A stretch of 37,164 nt of DNA from contig NZ_JAELVH010000157.1 of NCBI RefSeq assembly GCF_019399235.1, positions 1 to 37,164 on the forward strand, read 5' to 3'. A program made the position numbers and the translations under genes. Of the stretch, positions 21,754 through 29,370 are shown piece by piece (the first letter of the stretch is position 1; every line of letters begins with the position of its first letter). Under the pieces are notes generated by a model that made no database searches, was not told where the DNA came from, and saw only the letters and a program-made list of their open reading frames with translations. This DNA is from Streptomyces poriferorum (lineage in GTDB: Bacteria; Actinomycetota; Actinomycetes; Streptomycetales; Streptomycetaceae).

Positions 21754-23096
21754 ACCAGCGGGTCCACGTCGGAGCCGTAGTCGGGCCCGGTCCGGATCTC
21801 GAAGTGCAGGTGCGGCCCCGTAACGTTGCCGGTGGAGCCGGAGCGGGCGATGCGCTGTCCCCCGCCCACGTGCTGGCCGGAACGCACCAGGAGCGACGAC
21901 AGGTGCGCGTACTGGCTGTACTTGCCGTCGCTGTGCCGGATGACTATCTGGTAGCCGTACGCCCCGCCCCAGCCCGCCGAGACGACCGTGCCGGGCCCCA
22001 CCGCCTTCACCGACGTGCCGGTGGGCACGGGGAAGTCGACGCCCGTGTGGTAGCCGCTGGACCAGGAACCTTCCTGGTGGTACGGGGTGCCCGTGCGGGC
22101 CGCCACCGGAGCGGTGAGCCCGGAGTGCTTCTCCGCCCGCTCGGTCTTGCGGGTCTCCGTCCTGTGGGTCTCGGTCTTCTTGGGTTTCGGCTTCGCCTGC
22201 TGTGTCTGCTTCGGCTGGGCCGCCGGCTTCGGCTGAGCCTGCTGCGCCGGCCGGACCGTCTGCTTACGCTCCGGCTGTGCCGTCCTCTTCGGTGCGGGCG
22301 CCGCCTTTTCCTTGACGTCCTTGGCTGCCCTGACGGCCCTGGATTCGTCGGCGTCCTTGGCCCGTGGCGGCGACGTGGCATCCGTCTTCGGAGCAGCGCC
22401 CCTGACCGTCCTCGGGGTCCCTGCCAGGTCGAGGCTCAGACGCTGGCCCGGAAAGATCAGGTCCGGGTCGTCGCCGACGACCTTGCGGTTGGCCGAGTAG
22501 AGCCGCTGCCAGCCACCGTCCAGGCGCCGTTCGGCCGCGATCCCGGAGAGCGAGTCCCCGCGCGCCACGGTGTACGAGTCACGCTTGCCCGGCACCGTGG
22601 TCGGTGTGGCCTTCTTCGTCCCGGCGCTCTGCGAGGCGGAGGCACGGGGTGCGGCCTTCGCCTGCGTCCCGACCCCGGTCGTTCGCTCGGTCTGCGGGCT
22701 GAGGTCGGGTCCGTCACCGCCCCGCGTCAGGCCCGCCTTCCCCGAACAGACCGGCCACGCGCCCGGGCCCTGCCCCTCCAGGACCTTCTCCGCGATGGCG
22801 ATCTGCTGGTCCCTGGTGGCCAGGTCCGCGCGCGGCGCATACTCCGTACCGCCGTAGGCAGCCCAGGTCGAGCGGGTGAACTGCAGCCCGCCGAAGTACC
22901 CGTTGCCGGTGTTGATGTCCCAGTTGCTGGTGGATTCGCACGCGGCGACCTTCTCCCACACATCACCTGACGCGGCACCCGCCGACGCCGCGGTGATGAG
23001 CGGGAGGGCGATGCCCGCACCGCCCGCCGTGACCGTGAGCGAGACACGGTTGATGCGGCTCGGCTGGTATCTGCGGTGCCGTCCGTTCGCGGCCAT
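21723..23096 (-). CDS. Rpf-like/LysM/M23 cell-wall hydrolase
   Basis: The 457-residue secreted protein has a signal region (about 1-43) and an Rpf-type transglycosylase domain (44-120, SGDVWEKVAACESTSNWDIN with catalytic Glu54, then GYFGGLQFTRSTWAAYGG). A LysM domain follows (about 165-215, SYTVARGDSLSGIAAERR), then a Lys/Gln/Pro/Thr-rich linker (225-335) and an M23 peptidase domain (345-455). The zinc ligands are His and Asp in YHTGVDFPVP and His in GPHLHFE. The combination would cleave glycan strands and peptide cross-links, as Rpf proteins do during spore germination and growth. ATG 23096 follows GGGAG. No long c-di-AMP (ydaO) riboswitch leader is visible. A 46-bp repeat array lies just upstream of its promoter. 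Confidence 0.93.
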   Translation of the reverse strand: MAANGRHRRYQPSRINRVSLTVTAGGAGIALPLITAASAGAASGDVWEKVAACESTSNWDINTGNGYFGGLQFTRSTWAAYGGTEYAPRADLATRDQQIAIAEKVLEGQGPGAWPVCSGKAGLTRGGDGPDLSPQTERTTGVGTQAKAAPRASASQSAGTKKATPTTVPGKRDSYTVARGDSLSGIAAERRLDGGWQRLYSANRKVVGDDPDLIFPGQRLSLDLAGTPRTVRGAAPKTDATSPPRAKDADESRAVRAAKDVKEKAAPAPKRTAQPERKQTVRPAQQAQPKPAAQPKQTQQAKPKPKKTETHRTETRKTERAEKHSGLTAPVAARTGTPYHQEGSWSSGYHTGVDFPVPTGTSVKAVGPGTVVSAGWGGAYGYQIVIRHSDGKYSQYAHLSSLLVRSGQHVGGGQRIARSGSTGNVTGPHLHFEIRTGPDYGSDVDPLVYLRAGGVKV

Positions 23097-23140
23097 GACT
23101 TGGCTCCCCCACAGGCAGTAGGACACGTCGCAAGCGGTCA

Positions 23141-23169
23141 ACTTATGTGCAGACAACGCGTGATGACAA
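23141..23169 (-). promoter_or_regulatory. candidate promoter of the Rpf/LysM/M23 gene
   Basis: On the minus strand TTGTCA (23169-23164) and ATAAGT (23146-23141) are separated by 17 bases, a fair match to vegetative promoters. The distance to ATG 23096 is about 45 bases. The repeat array begins 18 bases upstream of the -35. Confidence 0.5.
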
Positions 23170-23187
23170 GAGCACAGCGAGTTCCGG

Positions 23188-23371
23188 CCACCGGCGGAGG
23201 CCGGGCGGCACACAGCCCGAGCAGAACCGTGGACCACCGGCGGAGGCCGGGCGGCACACAGTCCGAGCGGAACCGTGGACCACCGGCGGAGGCCGGGCGG
23301 CACACAGTCCGAGCGGAACCGTGGGCCACCGGCGGAGGCCTGGCGGCACACGGTCCGTGCGGAACCGTTCC
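23188..23371. repeat. 46-bp tandem repeat, four copies
   Basis: The unit beginning CCACCGGCGGAGGCCGGGCG recurs at 23188, 23234, 23280 and 23326 with exact 46-base spacing and a few substitutions, mostly in the first and last copy. There are no spacers, so it is a minisatellite rather than a CRISPR array. As 46 is not a multiple of 3, reading frames rotate through the array and all look open, which is not evidence of coding. It lies between two divergent promoters. Confidence 0.93.
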
Positions 23372-23409
23372 CCATTGACACGGTCGCTGTCGGCCAGCGA
23401 CGCTTGGCG

Positions 23410-23427
23410 CGGGAGAGCGCTCTCCCG
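23410..23427 (+). promoter_or_regulatory. 18-bp palindromic operator upstream of the GH3 gene
   Basis: CGGGAGAGCGCTCTCCCG is a perfect palindrome with a central CG, the LacI/GalR type. It is followed by TATCGT (23430-23435), a possible -10, so binding would block the promoter. An identical 18-mer occurs at 36713-36730 and shorter versions at 25947 and 36336. It differs from the known streptomycete CebR site (TGGGAGCGCTCCCA) by the extra GA/TC in each arm. Confidence 0.75.
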
Positions 23428-23463
23428 GCTATCGTGCGCGCGAACTGAAGGGGCATGACCGTC

Positions 23464-25974
23464 ATGAGGGACGAAGAGATCGATCCGCTGCTGGAGAAGC
23501 TCGACCTGGCTCAGAAGGTGCGCCTGCTGACCGGTGCGAGCACCTGGCGTACACACGCCGAACCAGCTGTGGGACTGCGTGCCCTCACCCTCTCCGACGG
23601 ACCTGCCGGAGTGCGCGGCGAGACCTGGGACGAGCGCGAGACATCGCTCGTCCTGCCCTCGCCGACAGCGCTGGCCGCCTCCTGGGACGAGCACCTGCTG
23701 ACGGATCTGGGCGCGCTGCTCGCCTCGGAGGCGCGGCGCAAGGGTGTGGACGTGCTCCTCGCCCCCACCCTGAATCTGCACCGGTCCCCGCTGGGCGGCC
23801 GCCATTTCGAGTGCTTCTCCGAGGACCCGCTCCTCACCGCCAGGACCGGCGTGGCACTCGTCAAGGGCATCCAGTCCGGCGGGGTCGCCGCCACCGCCAA
23901 GCACTTCGTCGCCAACGACGCCGAGACGGACCGGCTGACCGTCGACGTCCGGATGGACGAACAGACGCTCCACGAGCTCTATCTCGCCCCCTTCGAGGCA
24001 GCGGTGGCGGCCGGCGTCCAGGCGGTCATGTCCGCGTACAACAAGGTCGACGGCGTCACCATGTCCGCCTCCCCGCTGCTGGAGCAGCCGTTGAAGGAGG
24101 GCTGGGGATTCGAGGGGCCCGTGGTCTCGGACTGGGGCGGTGTGCGCACGCTCCTGGACACCGCACGCTCCGCGCAGGACCTGGCGATGCCCGGGCCGGA
24201 CGGCCCCTGGGCGCAGGGCCTGCTCACCGCGCTGGAACGGGGGCTGGTCTCCCCCGCGGCCGTCGACGACAAGGTGAGGCGGCTGCTCCGGCTCGCCGGG
24301 CAGGTGGGTGCGCTGGGATCGCCCCGGCCCGTGCGGCGGCCCGTCATCGCTCCCGGCGCGCAGCGGGCACTGCTGCGCCGGGCTGTCGCCGCGGGCTCGG
24401 TACTGCTCCGCAACGACGGGGACCTGCTCCCGCTGGACCGGGCGGGGCTGCGCTCGGTCGCGGTCATCGGTCCGCACGCCGCGGCGGTGCGCATTCAGGG
24501 CGGGGGCAGCGCGGAGGTGTTCCCCGAGGCGGTGGTGACTCCGCTGGCCGGGATCGAGGCGGCGCTGGACGGCTCGGCGAAGGTGACCCACCATCGGGGC
24601 CTGCCGCCATCCGGCCGGCCCCTCCCCCTCACCCTGGACAGGTCGCGCGATCCGCGCACCGGAGCACCGGGCGTGCTCGTCAGGCTGCTGGACCCGGACG
24701 GCGGCGAACTCCATGCCGAGCACCGGCTGTCCGGGCGGATCGTGGAACCCTCGGTCGTGGTCGACGGCGCCGCGGCCGTGGAGATCCGGGCCCTGGTCCG
24801 CCCCGACGTGGGTGGTGCCTGGACCTGGGCGGTGGGGGGGTGGGGGGTAATCTCCCTGTCCGTCGGCGGCGAGGTGGTGCTGTCCGGCACGTTCCCGGTG
24901 GACAGCGACGATCCGACCAGGGTCCATGTCGCCCCGCCTCTGCACCGCGCACAGGCCGAGCTGGTCGCGGGCGAGGAGGTGGAGGTCGTGGCGCGGCGCT
25001 CGCTGGCCCCGGGTTCGGGTGTGGCGACCGTTCTAGCCGCAGCCCCTCCCGCCGGCGACGCCTCCTCCGTCCTCGCCGAGGCCGTGGCCGCCGCGCGCGC
25101 CGCGGATGTCGCCGTGGTGGTCGTGGGCACGACCGAGGAGAGCGAGTCGGAGGGACACGACCGCGAGAGCCTTGACCTGCCCGACGGCCAGAACGCTCTC
25201 GTGCGGGCCGTGGCGCGGGCCAATCCGCGCACGGTGGTCGTGGTGAACTCCGGCGGCCCGGTCGCCCTGCCCTGGCACGCCCGGGTGCCCGCCCTGCTGC
25301 TCACCTGGTTCCCCGGGCAGGAGGCCGGCGGCGGACTCGCCGACGTCCTGTTCGGCCGGGCCGAGCCGGGTGGCCGGCTGCCGACCACCTGGGGCGCCGC
25401 GCAGGACGACGTACCGGTGCTCGGCACCGCCCCCGCGCCCGACGGGCGGCTGCACTACGAGGAGGGCCTGCACATCGGCTATGCGGCCTGGCTGCGGTCC
25501 GGGGCCGTTCCGGCCTACTGGTTCGGCCACGGGCTGGGGTACACGAGCTGGGAGTACGAGGATCTGACGGCCCCGGCGACGGTCCGGGCCGGAGAGGCCT
25601 TCGACGTACGCGTCCGGGTACGCAACTCGGGGCGACGGCACGGCCGCGAGGTGGTCCAGCTCTATCTGGCCAGGAAAGGCTCCGCGGTCGAGCGGCCGGC
25701 CCGGCGCCTGATCGGGTACGCGGCGGTCGGCGCGGAGCCCGGGGAGAGCGCGGTCGCGGTGATCCGGGTCCCTGGGCGCGCCCTGGCACACTGGTCGGCC
25801 ATACGGCACGGATGGGAGACGGAGGCCGGCGACTTCGCCCTGCTGGGCGGCCGTTCGGCGGGCGATCTGCCGCTCGGCACCACGCTGACGGCGGTCGCAT
25901 CACGGCACCCGGCCGGAACGGACGCCGACAGCGGTCCGGAGCGCACTGGAGAGCGCTCTCCACTGATGCTATAA
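23464..25974 (+). CDS. GH3 beta-glucosidase with PA14 insert
   Basis: The protein of 836 residues shows the GH3 barrel (LTLSDGPAGVRGETWDE, LLAPTLNLHRSPLGGRHFEC, ATAKHFVAND), with the nucleophile Asp of PVVSDWGG at about residue 223. The second alpha/beta domain has RNDGDLLPLDR and VVVVGTTEESESEGHDRESL, which holds likely acid/base Glu residues. A PA14-like insert lies at about 385-520, and an Fn3-like domain ends the protein (FDVRVRVRNSGRRHGREVVQ). There is no signal peptide, so it probably cleaves imported beta-glucosides in the cytoplasm. ATG 23464 has AAGGGG 10 bases upstream. ATG 23455 is possible but only one base from that site. Its 3' end carries the LacI gene's operator and promoter. 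It is likely repressed through the palindrome at 23410. Confidence 0.93.
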   Translation: MRDEEIDPLLEKLDLAQKVRLLTGASTWRTHAEPAVGLRALTLSDGPAGVRGETWDERETSLVLPSPTALAASWDEHLLTDLGALLASEARRKGVDVLLAPTLNLHRSPLGGRHFECFSEDPLLTARTGVALVKGIQSGGVAATAKHFVANDAETDRLTVDVRMDEQTLHELYLAPFEAAVAAGVQAVMSAYNKVDGVTMSASPLLEQPLKEGWGFEGPVVSDWGGVRTLLDTARSAQDLAMPGPDGPWAQGLLTALERGLVSPAAVDDKVRRLLRLAGQVGALGSPRPVRRPVIAPGAQRALLRRAVAAGSVLLRNDGDLLPLDRAGLRSVAVIGPHAAAVRIQGGGSAEVFPEAVVTPLAGIEAALDGSAKVTHHRGLPPSGRPLPLTLDRSRDPRTGAPGVLVRLLDPDGGELHAEHRLSGRIVEPSVVVDGAAAVEIRALVRPDVGGAWTWAVGGWGVISLSVGGEVVLSGTFPVDSDDPTRVHVAPPLHRAQAELVAGEEVEVVARRSLAPGSGVATVLAAAPPAGDASSVLAEAVAAARAADVAVVVVGTTEESESEGHDRESLDLPDGQNALVRAVARANPRTVVVVNSGGPVALPWHARVPALLLTWFPGQEAGGGLADVLFGRAEPGGRLPTTWGAAQDDVPVLGTAPAPDGRLHYEEGLHIGYAAWLRSGAVPAYWFGHGLGYTSWEYEDLTAPATVRAGEAFDVRVRVRNSGRRHGREVVQLYLARKGSAVERPARRLIGYAAVGAEPGESAVAVIRVPGRALAHWSAIRHGWETEAGDFALLGGRSAGDLPLGTTLTAVASRHPAGTDADSGPERTGERSPLML

Positions 25975-25975
25975 A
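25947..25975 (+). promoter_or_regulatory. operator plus leaderless-type promoter of the LacI gene, inside the GH3 3' end
   Basis: TGGAGAGCGCTCTCCA (25947-25962) is a perfect 16-bp palindrome lying within the last GH3 codons. TATAAA (25970-25975) follows and ends 7 bases before ATG 25983, with no ribosome site between. Transcription from this -10 would begin at or next to the ATG, giving a leaderless mRNA. The palindrome covers the expected -35, so the repressor would control itself. Confidence 0.65.
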
Positions 25976-25982
25976 TGCGCTC

Positions 25983-27077
25983 ATGACGGATGCTCCACGA
26001 TTGGCCGGTACACCCACCCTTGAGGACGTGGCGAGGGCGGCCGGTGTCTCCCGCGCCACCGTCTCCCGGGTGATCAACGGCGTACGCAATGTCGACCCGG
26101 TGATCCAGGAGGCCGTGCGCCGGGCGGTCTCCCTCACCGGGTACGCGCCCAACCGCGCGGCACGCTCCCTGGTGACCCGGCGTACCGACGCCATCGCCCT
26201 GGTGGTGTCGGGCGCCGGGGTCGACCCCGAACCGGCCGACGGCGCTCCGGCCGCGGACGCCGCCGATCCGGAGAGCGGGTCCTCGTTCACCGCGCAGGTC
26301 TTCGCCGACCCGTTCTTCGGCCGGGTGGTGACCGGGGTGGTCAACTACCTCCGGCCGCGCGGAATGCACCCGGTCCTGATGTTCGCCGAGACGTCACGGG
26401 CCCGCGAGGACGTGGTCTCGTTCCTGCGCCAGGGCAGCGCCGACGGCGCGCTGGTCGTCTCGACACACGCGGAGGACCCGCTGCCCGGCATGCTCACGGA
26501 CGCCGGACTGCCCGCGGTGCTGTACGCGCGGCCCGCGCGGCCGGTCCGGATCAGCTATGTCGACCTCGCCCACCAGGACGGTGCGCGGCTGGCCGCCGAA
26601 CATCTGCTGGCGCGCGGCTGCCGTCGCCTCGCGACCATCACCGGGCCGCTCGACGTGCCGGCCGGGCAGGACCGGCTGGCCGGTTTCCGCGACACGATGG
26701 CGCAGCACGGACATCCGTACATCCCGATCGCGGAAGGGCAGTTCACCCAGGAGAGCGGCGAGGCCGCGATGGAGCGGCTGCTGGCCGAACACCCGGACCT
26801 GGACGGGGTGTTCGCGGCCAACGACCTGATGGCGATGGGCGCCTGCCATGTGCTTCGGGAACAGGGACGACGGGTGCCCGAGGACGTCGCGGTGATCGGT
26901 TTCGACGACAGCAGCGCGGCGTCCGCCTGCCGGCCGCCGCTGACCACGGTCCGCCAGCCGGTCGAGGCGATGGCCGCCGAGATGGCCCGGCTGCTGATCG
27001 ACGGCCTGTCGAAGCCGGACGGAGCGACGACATCGGTGATCTTCGAACCCGCACTGGTGGTACGCGACTCGGCATAG
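25983..27077 (+). CDS. LacI-family transcriptional repressor
   Basis: The 364-residue protein has the LacI helix-turn-helix and hinge (12-70: TLEDVARAAGVSRATVSRVI, then NGVRNVDPVIQEAV and GYAPNRAARSLVTRRT) and a periplasmic-binding-protein-like sugar domain (FADPFFGRVVTGVVNYLRPR, DGVFAANDLMAMGACHVLRE, VAVIGFDDSSAASACRPPLT). It starts 8 bases after the GH3 stop. Palindromes of the same type lie before GH3 and before itself, so it is most simply the repressor of the GH3-lacI pair, with a beta-glucoside-derived inducer. An Ala/Asp-rich insert (about 80-100) interrupts the N-terminal sugar-domain region. Two more copies of its likely site lie near the right end of the window. Confidence 0.95.
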   Translation: MTDAPRLAGTPTLEDVARAAGVSRATVSRVINGVRNVDPVIQEAVRRAVSLTGYAPNRAARSLVTRRTDAIALVVSGAGVDPEPADGAPAADAADPESGSSFTAQVFADPFFGRVVTGVVNYLRPRGMHPVLMFAETSRAREDVVSFLRQGSADGALVVSTHAEDPLPGMLTDAGLPAVLYARPARPVRISYVDLAHQDGARLAAEHLLARGCRRLATITGPLDVPAGQDRLAGFRDTMAQHGHPYIPIAEGQFTQESGEAAMERLLAEHPDLDGVFAANDLMAMGACHVLREQGRRVPEDVAVIGFDDSSAASACRPPLTTVRQPVEAMAAEMARLLIDGLSKPDGATTSVIFEPALVVRDSA

Positions 27078-27195
27078 GCCCGGCACCGGTCCACGTGCGG
27101 GTCCGGCGGCCACCGGCCGCTGCCCCGGGGGGTGTTGTGCTGCCCGGCCGCAGCGGAAAGGATCAGGTAGGTGCTGCGCTACTTGATCGGGGTCC

Positions 27196-27768
27196 ATGGT
27201 GAGTCTGACCGACCGGATACTGCCCCTGGTGGGCGTCGCTCTCGGAGCGCTCATGTCCTTCCTCGTCAGCAGTCTGAACGAGCGGGCGAGGTGGCGCAGG
27301 CAGCAGGCGGTGCGGTGGGACGAGCACCGCTTGACCGCCTATGCGGAGTACGCCCATGCCGTGAAGGAGTTGGCCGCCCGCTATCACATGATCGCCGCGG
27401 CCCGGGGTCTGGTGTCGGGGCCCATGGAGCTGGAACCGACTCCCGAAGTGCTCACGGAGCTCGGCGAGCTGGAGTCACGCCGTTCCGCCCTCTCCGAGAC
27501 GCTCGGGCTCCTCGGCGACACCGAGGCGAACACGGCGTCCAAGACGCTGGACCACTGCCTGTGGCGGCTGGAGACCTTGGCCCGGGGCGTCCCGACAGAA
27601 GTCGAACAGAACTGGGATCAGGCGCTCCAGGAGTTCCGGAGTGCGCGCAGCCGCTTCGTGGAACGCGCCCGGGCGAGTCTCGGCGTGCCGGGAGCCGTCG
27701 CCCGGGACGTGACCTGGCCGGCCGCCTGGCGCCCCACGTCCCGGTCATCGCCCTCGCCCTCGCCGTGA
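27196..27768 (+). CDS. membrane-anchored helical protein of unknown function
   Basis: The 190-residue product has one N-terminal membrane helix (ILPLVGVALGALMSFLVSSL) followed by a positively charged NERARWRRQQ. It continues with long amphipathic helices (AYAEYAHAVKELAARYHMIA) and a Ser/Pro-rich tail. The topology predicts a cytoplasmic helical domain anchored in the membrane. Proteins of this plan recur in streptomycetes without assigned function. The ribosome site before ATG 27196 is weak (CGGGG about 4 bases upstream). It is convergent with the ROK gene, with a hairpin between, and does not look linked to the LacI gene 118 bases before it. Confidence 0.75.
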   Translation: MVSLTDRILPLVGVALGALMSFLVSSLNERARWRRQQAVRWDEHRLTAYAEYAHAVKELAARYHMIAAARGLVSGPMELEPTPEVLTELGELESRRSALSETLGLLGDTEANTASKTLDHCLWRLETLARGVPTEVEQNWDQALQEFRSARSRFVERARASLGVPGAVARDVTWPAAWRPTSRSSPSPSP

Positions 27769-27784
27769 GGGGAGGCCCACTCCT

Positions 27785-27813
27785 CGGCCCCGCCACCTCG
27801 CGGCGCGGGGCCG
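27785..27813. terminator. terminator between convergent genes
   Basis: CGGCCCCGC (27785-27793) pairs with GCGGGGCCG (27805-27813) around an 11-base loop. It starts 16 bases after the unknown plus-strand gene and lies 54 bases beyond the ROK gene stop. Confidence 0.6.
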
Positions 27814-27866
27814 GTGACGCCACCGCAGCGCCTCGCCGCCTCACAGCCCCGGCCTCGTGCCCCGCC

Positions 27867-29225
27867 TCACCCCGTCGCGTCCGACACCGTCCGTGCGCGC
27901 TCCCTCCCCCGTACCGCGTCCGCGGCCGTGCGGAACCCCGGCGCCGAAGGGCCTGACTGCGCCTCGGGGGACGGCCGGCTGCCGCCCCGGGCCAGGAAAT
28001 CGGACAGCGGGAGCGTCGCGGCACCCACCGTCACCGCGTCGGGGCCGAGGCGGCCCAGCTCGATCGTGGTGCGGGCCGCGGCATGGCGGAGCGCGTACTC
28101 CTGGGCGTAGCGGCGGATGTCGGGCAGCAGATGCGGGCCGATCAGCAGACCGGCCCACCCACCGAGCAGGATGCGCTCGGGCAGGAAGAGGTTGATGAGG
28201 TCGCCCAGGGCCGCCCCCAGGCATTCGGCCGTCTCGTCGAGCAGGGAGACGGCCAGGGGGTCGGGTGCGCCGCCCGAGCCGGGGTAGGCGGCGGCGAGCA
28301 GCGCGGCGAGCGCGGTCTCGTCGTCGGCGTCGGCTGGCAGTGGGCCGCCCGCCTCGTGCCAGCGCTCGCGCATGGCCTCGGCGCCCGCGTACGCCTCCAG
28401 GCAGCCGATCGAGCCGCACCGGCAGCGGCGGCCGCGCAACTGCACCGTGGTGTGGCCCCATTCGAGGGCCAGGCTGCTGCGGGCCTCTCCGAGCAGGTCG
28501 CCGTGGTTGACGCAGGCGCCGACTCCGGAGCCGATGAGGGCGACGGCCGAGACCCCGGCGCCGCGTCCACCGCCGAACCACATCTCGGCCTGGCCGAGGG
28601 TCTTGGCTCCGTTGTCGATGAAGAACGGCACCTCGGACGGGATCCGGACGGCGTCGCGGAGCAGCCGCTCGAAGGGGACGGCGCTCCAGTCGATGGTCTG
28701 GCCGTGGACGACGGCCCCCACGTCACCGACCGCACCGTCCGGCGCGTGGCGCTCGATGATGCCGGGGACGCCGATGCCGATGCCGAGGAGCCGGCCCGGA
28801 TCGGCGCCCGCGTCGCGCAGTACGTCGGCGACCCCGCTGCGTACGTGTCCGACGATGCGGTCGACGTCGTAGCCGTGCTGGGCCAGCAGCCGTTCGGTGC
28901 GGGCGAGCTCGGTGAGGGCGAGGTCGAAGAGCTCGACCCTGATCCGTGTCTCTCCGATGTCGATCCCGATGAGGAGGCCGCCGCCCGGGGCGACGCGCAG
29001 CAGGGTGCGGGGACGGCCGCCGTCGGAGTCGACGACGCCGGCCTCCTCCAGGAGGCCCTCGGCGGAGAGTTCCGCGACGACGTTGCTGATGGAACCTGAA
29101 CTCAGCCCCGTCGCGGGGCCGAGCTCCTGGCGGCTCAGCGGGCCGTCGAAATACAACCGTTGCAATACCCTCGCCCGGTTGCCCCGTCGCAGGTCACGCA
29201 CGGTCCGTCTGTTGCGCTCAGCCAT
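27867..29225 (-). CDS. ROK-family transcriptional repressor
   Basis: The 452-residue protein joins an N-terminal winged helix (about 10-75: LQRLYFDGPLSRQELGPATG, LSSGSISNVVAELSAEGLLE, DGGRPRTLLRV) to a ROK domain (85-400: LLIGIDIGETRIRVELFDLA, GIGIGVPGI, zinc motif CRCGSIGCLE). In ROK sugar kinases the catalytic Asp lies in an NDANAA-type motif. Here the segment reads FIDNGAKTLGQAE with Gly at that place, so it is probably a sugar-sensing repressor without kinase activity. About 50 extra residues at the C-terminus look disordered. It is divergent from the ABC importer with 145 bases between and very likely controls it. Confidence 0.92.
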   Translation of the reverse strand: MAERNRRTVRDLRRGNRARVLQRLYFDGPLSRQELGPATGLSSGSISNVVAELSAEGLLEEAGVVDSDGGRPRTLLRVAPGGGLLIGIDIGETRIRVELFDLALTELARTERLLAQHGYDVDRIVGHVRSGVADVLRDAGADPGRLLGIGIGVPGIIERHAPDGAVGDVGAVVHGQTIDWSAVPFERLLRDAVRIPSEVPFFIDNGAKTLGQAEMWFGGGRGAGVSAVALIGSGVGACVNHGDLLGEARSSLALEWGHTTVQLRGRRCRCGSIGCLEAYAGAEAMRERWHEAGGPLPADADDETALAALLAAAYPGSGGAPDPLAVSLLDETAECLGAALGDLINLFLPERILLGGWAGLLIGPHLLPDIRRYAQEYALRHAAARTTIELGRLGPDAVTVGAATLPLSDFLARGGSRPSPEAQSGPSAPGFRTAADAVRGRERARTVSDATG

Positions 29226-29288
29226 GTGGCTCCTTCCCTTCCGGCAACATACCGCGACCGCAGGACTTGACGCGACATTCTCTCACCT

Positions 29289-29311
29289 CTTAAATCACGT
29301 CATAAATTAAG
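29289..29311. promoter_or_regulatory. AT-rich inverted repeat, candidate ROK operator
   Basis: CTTAA (29289-29293) and TTAAG (29307-29311) form an inverted repeat in an AT-rich patch that stands out from the surrounding high-GC DNA. It lies midway between the divergent ROK and importer genes. ROK/XylR-type repressors commonly bind such AT-rich sites. The arms are short, so this is a candidate only. Confidence 0.5.
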
Positions 29312-29316
29312 TCCTG

Positions 29317-29345
29317 AAGGCCGTTCGGTTCTCGAACGCGGCCTT
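29317..29345 (+). promoter_or_regulatory. hairpin in the importer leader
   Basis: AAGGCCGTTCG (29317-29327) pairs with CGAA and CGGCCTT (29333-29345), with a two-base bulge. A second small stem, CCCC-GGAAA-GGGG, follows and contains the likely ribosome site of the binding-protein gene (ATG 29371). The pair could tune translation or stability of the message. Confidence 0.45.
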
Positions 29346-29370
29346 CCTCCCCGGAAAGGGGCCATCCCGC

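Noticed and set aside
23097..23187. ydaO (c-di-AMP) riboswitch before the Rpf-like gene
   Set aside because: The likely promoter is only about 45 bases upstream of the ATG, too short for that riboswitch, and no matching motif was seen.
23188..23371. CRISPR array
   Set aside because: The 46-bp units are back to back with no spacers and there are no cas genes. It is a minisatellite.
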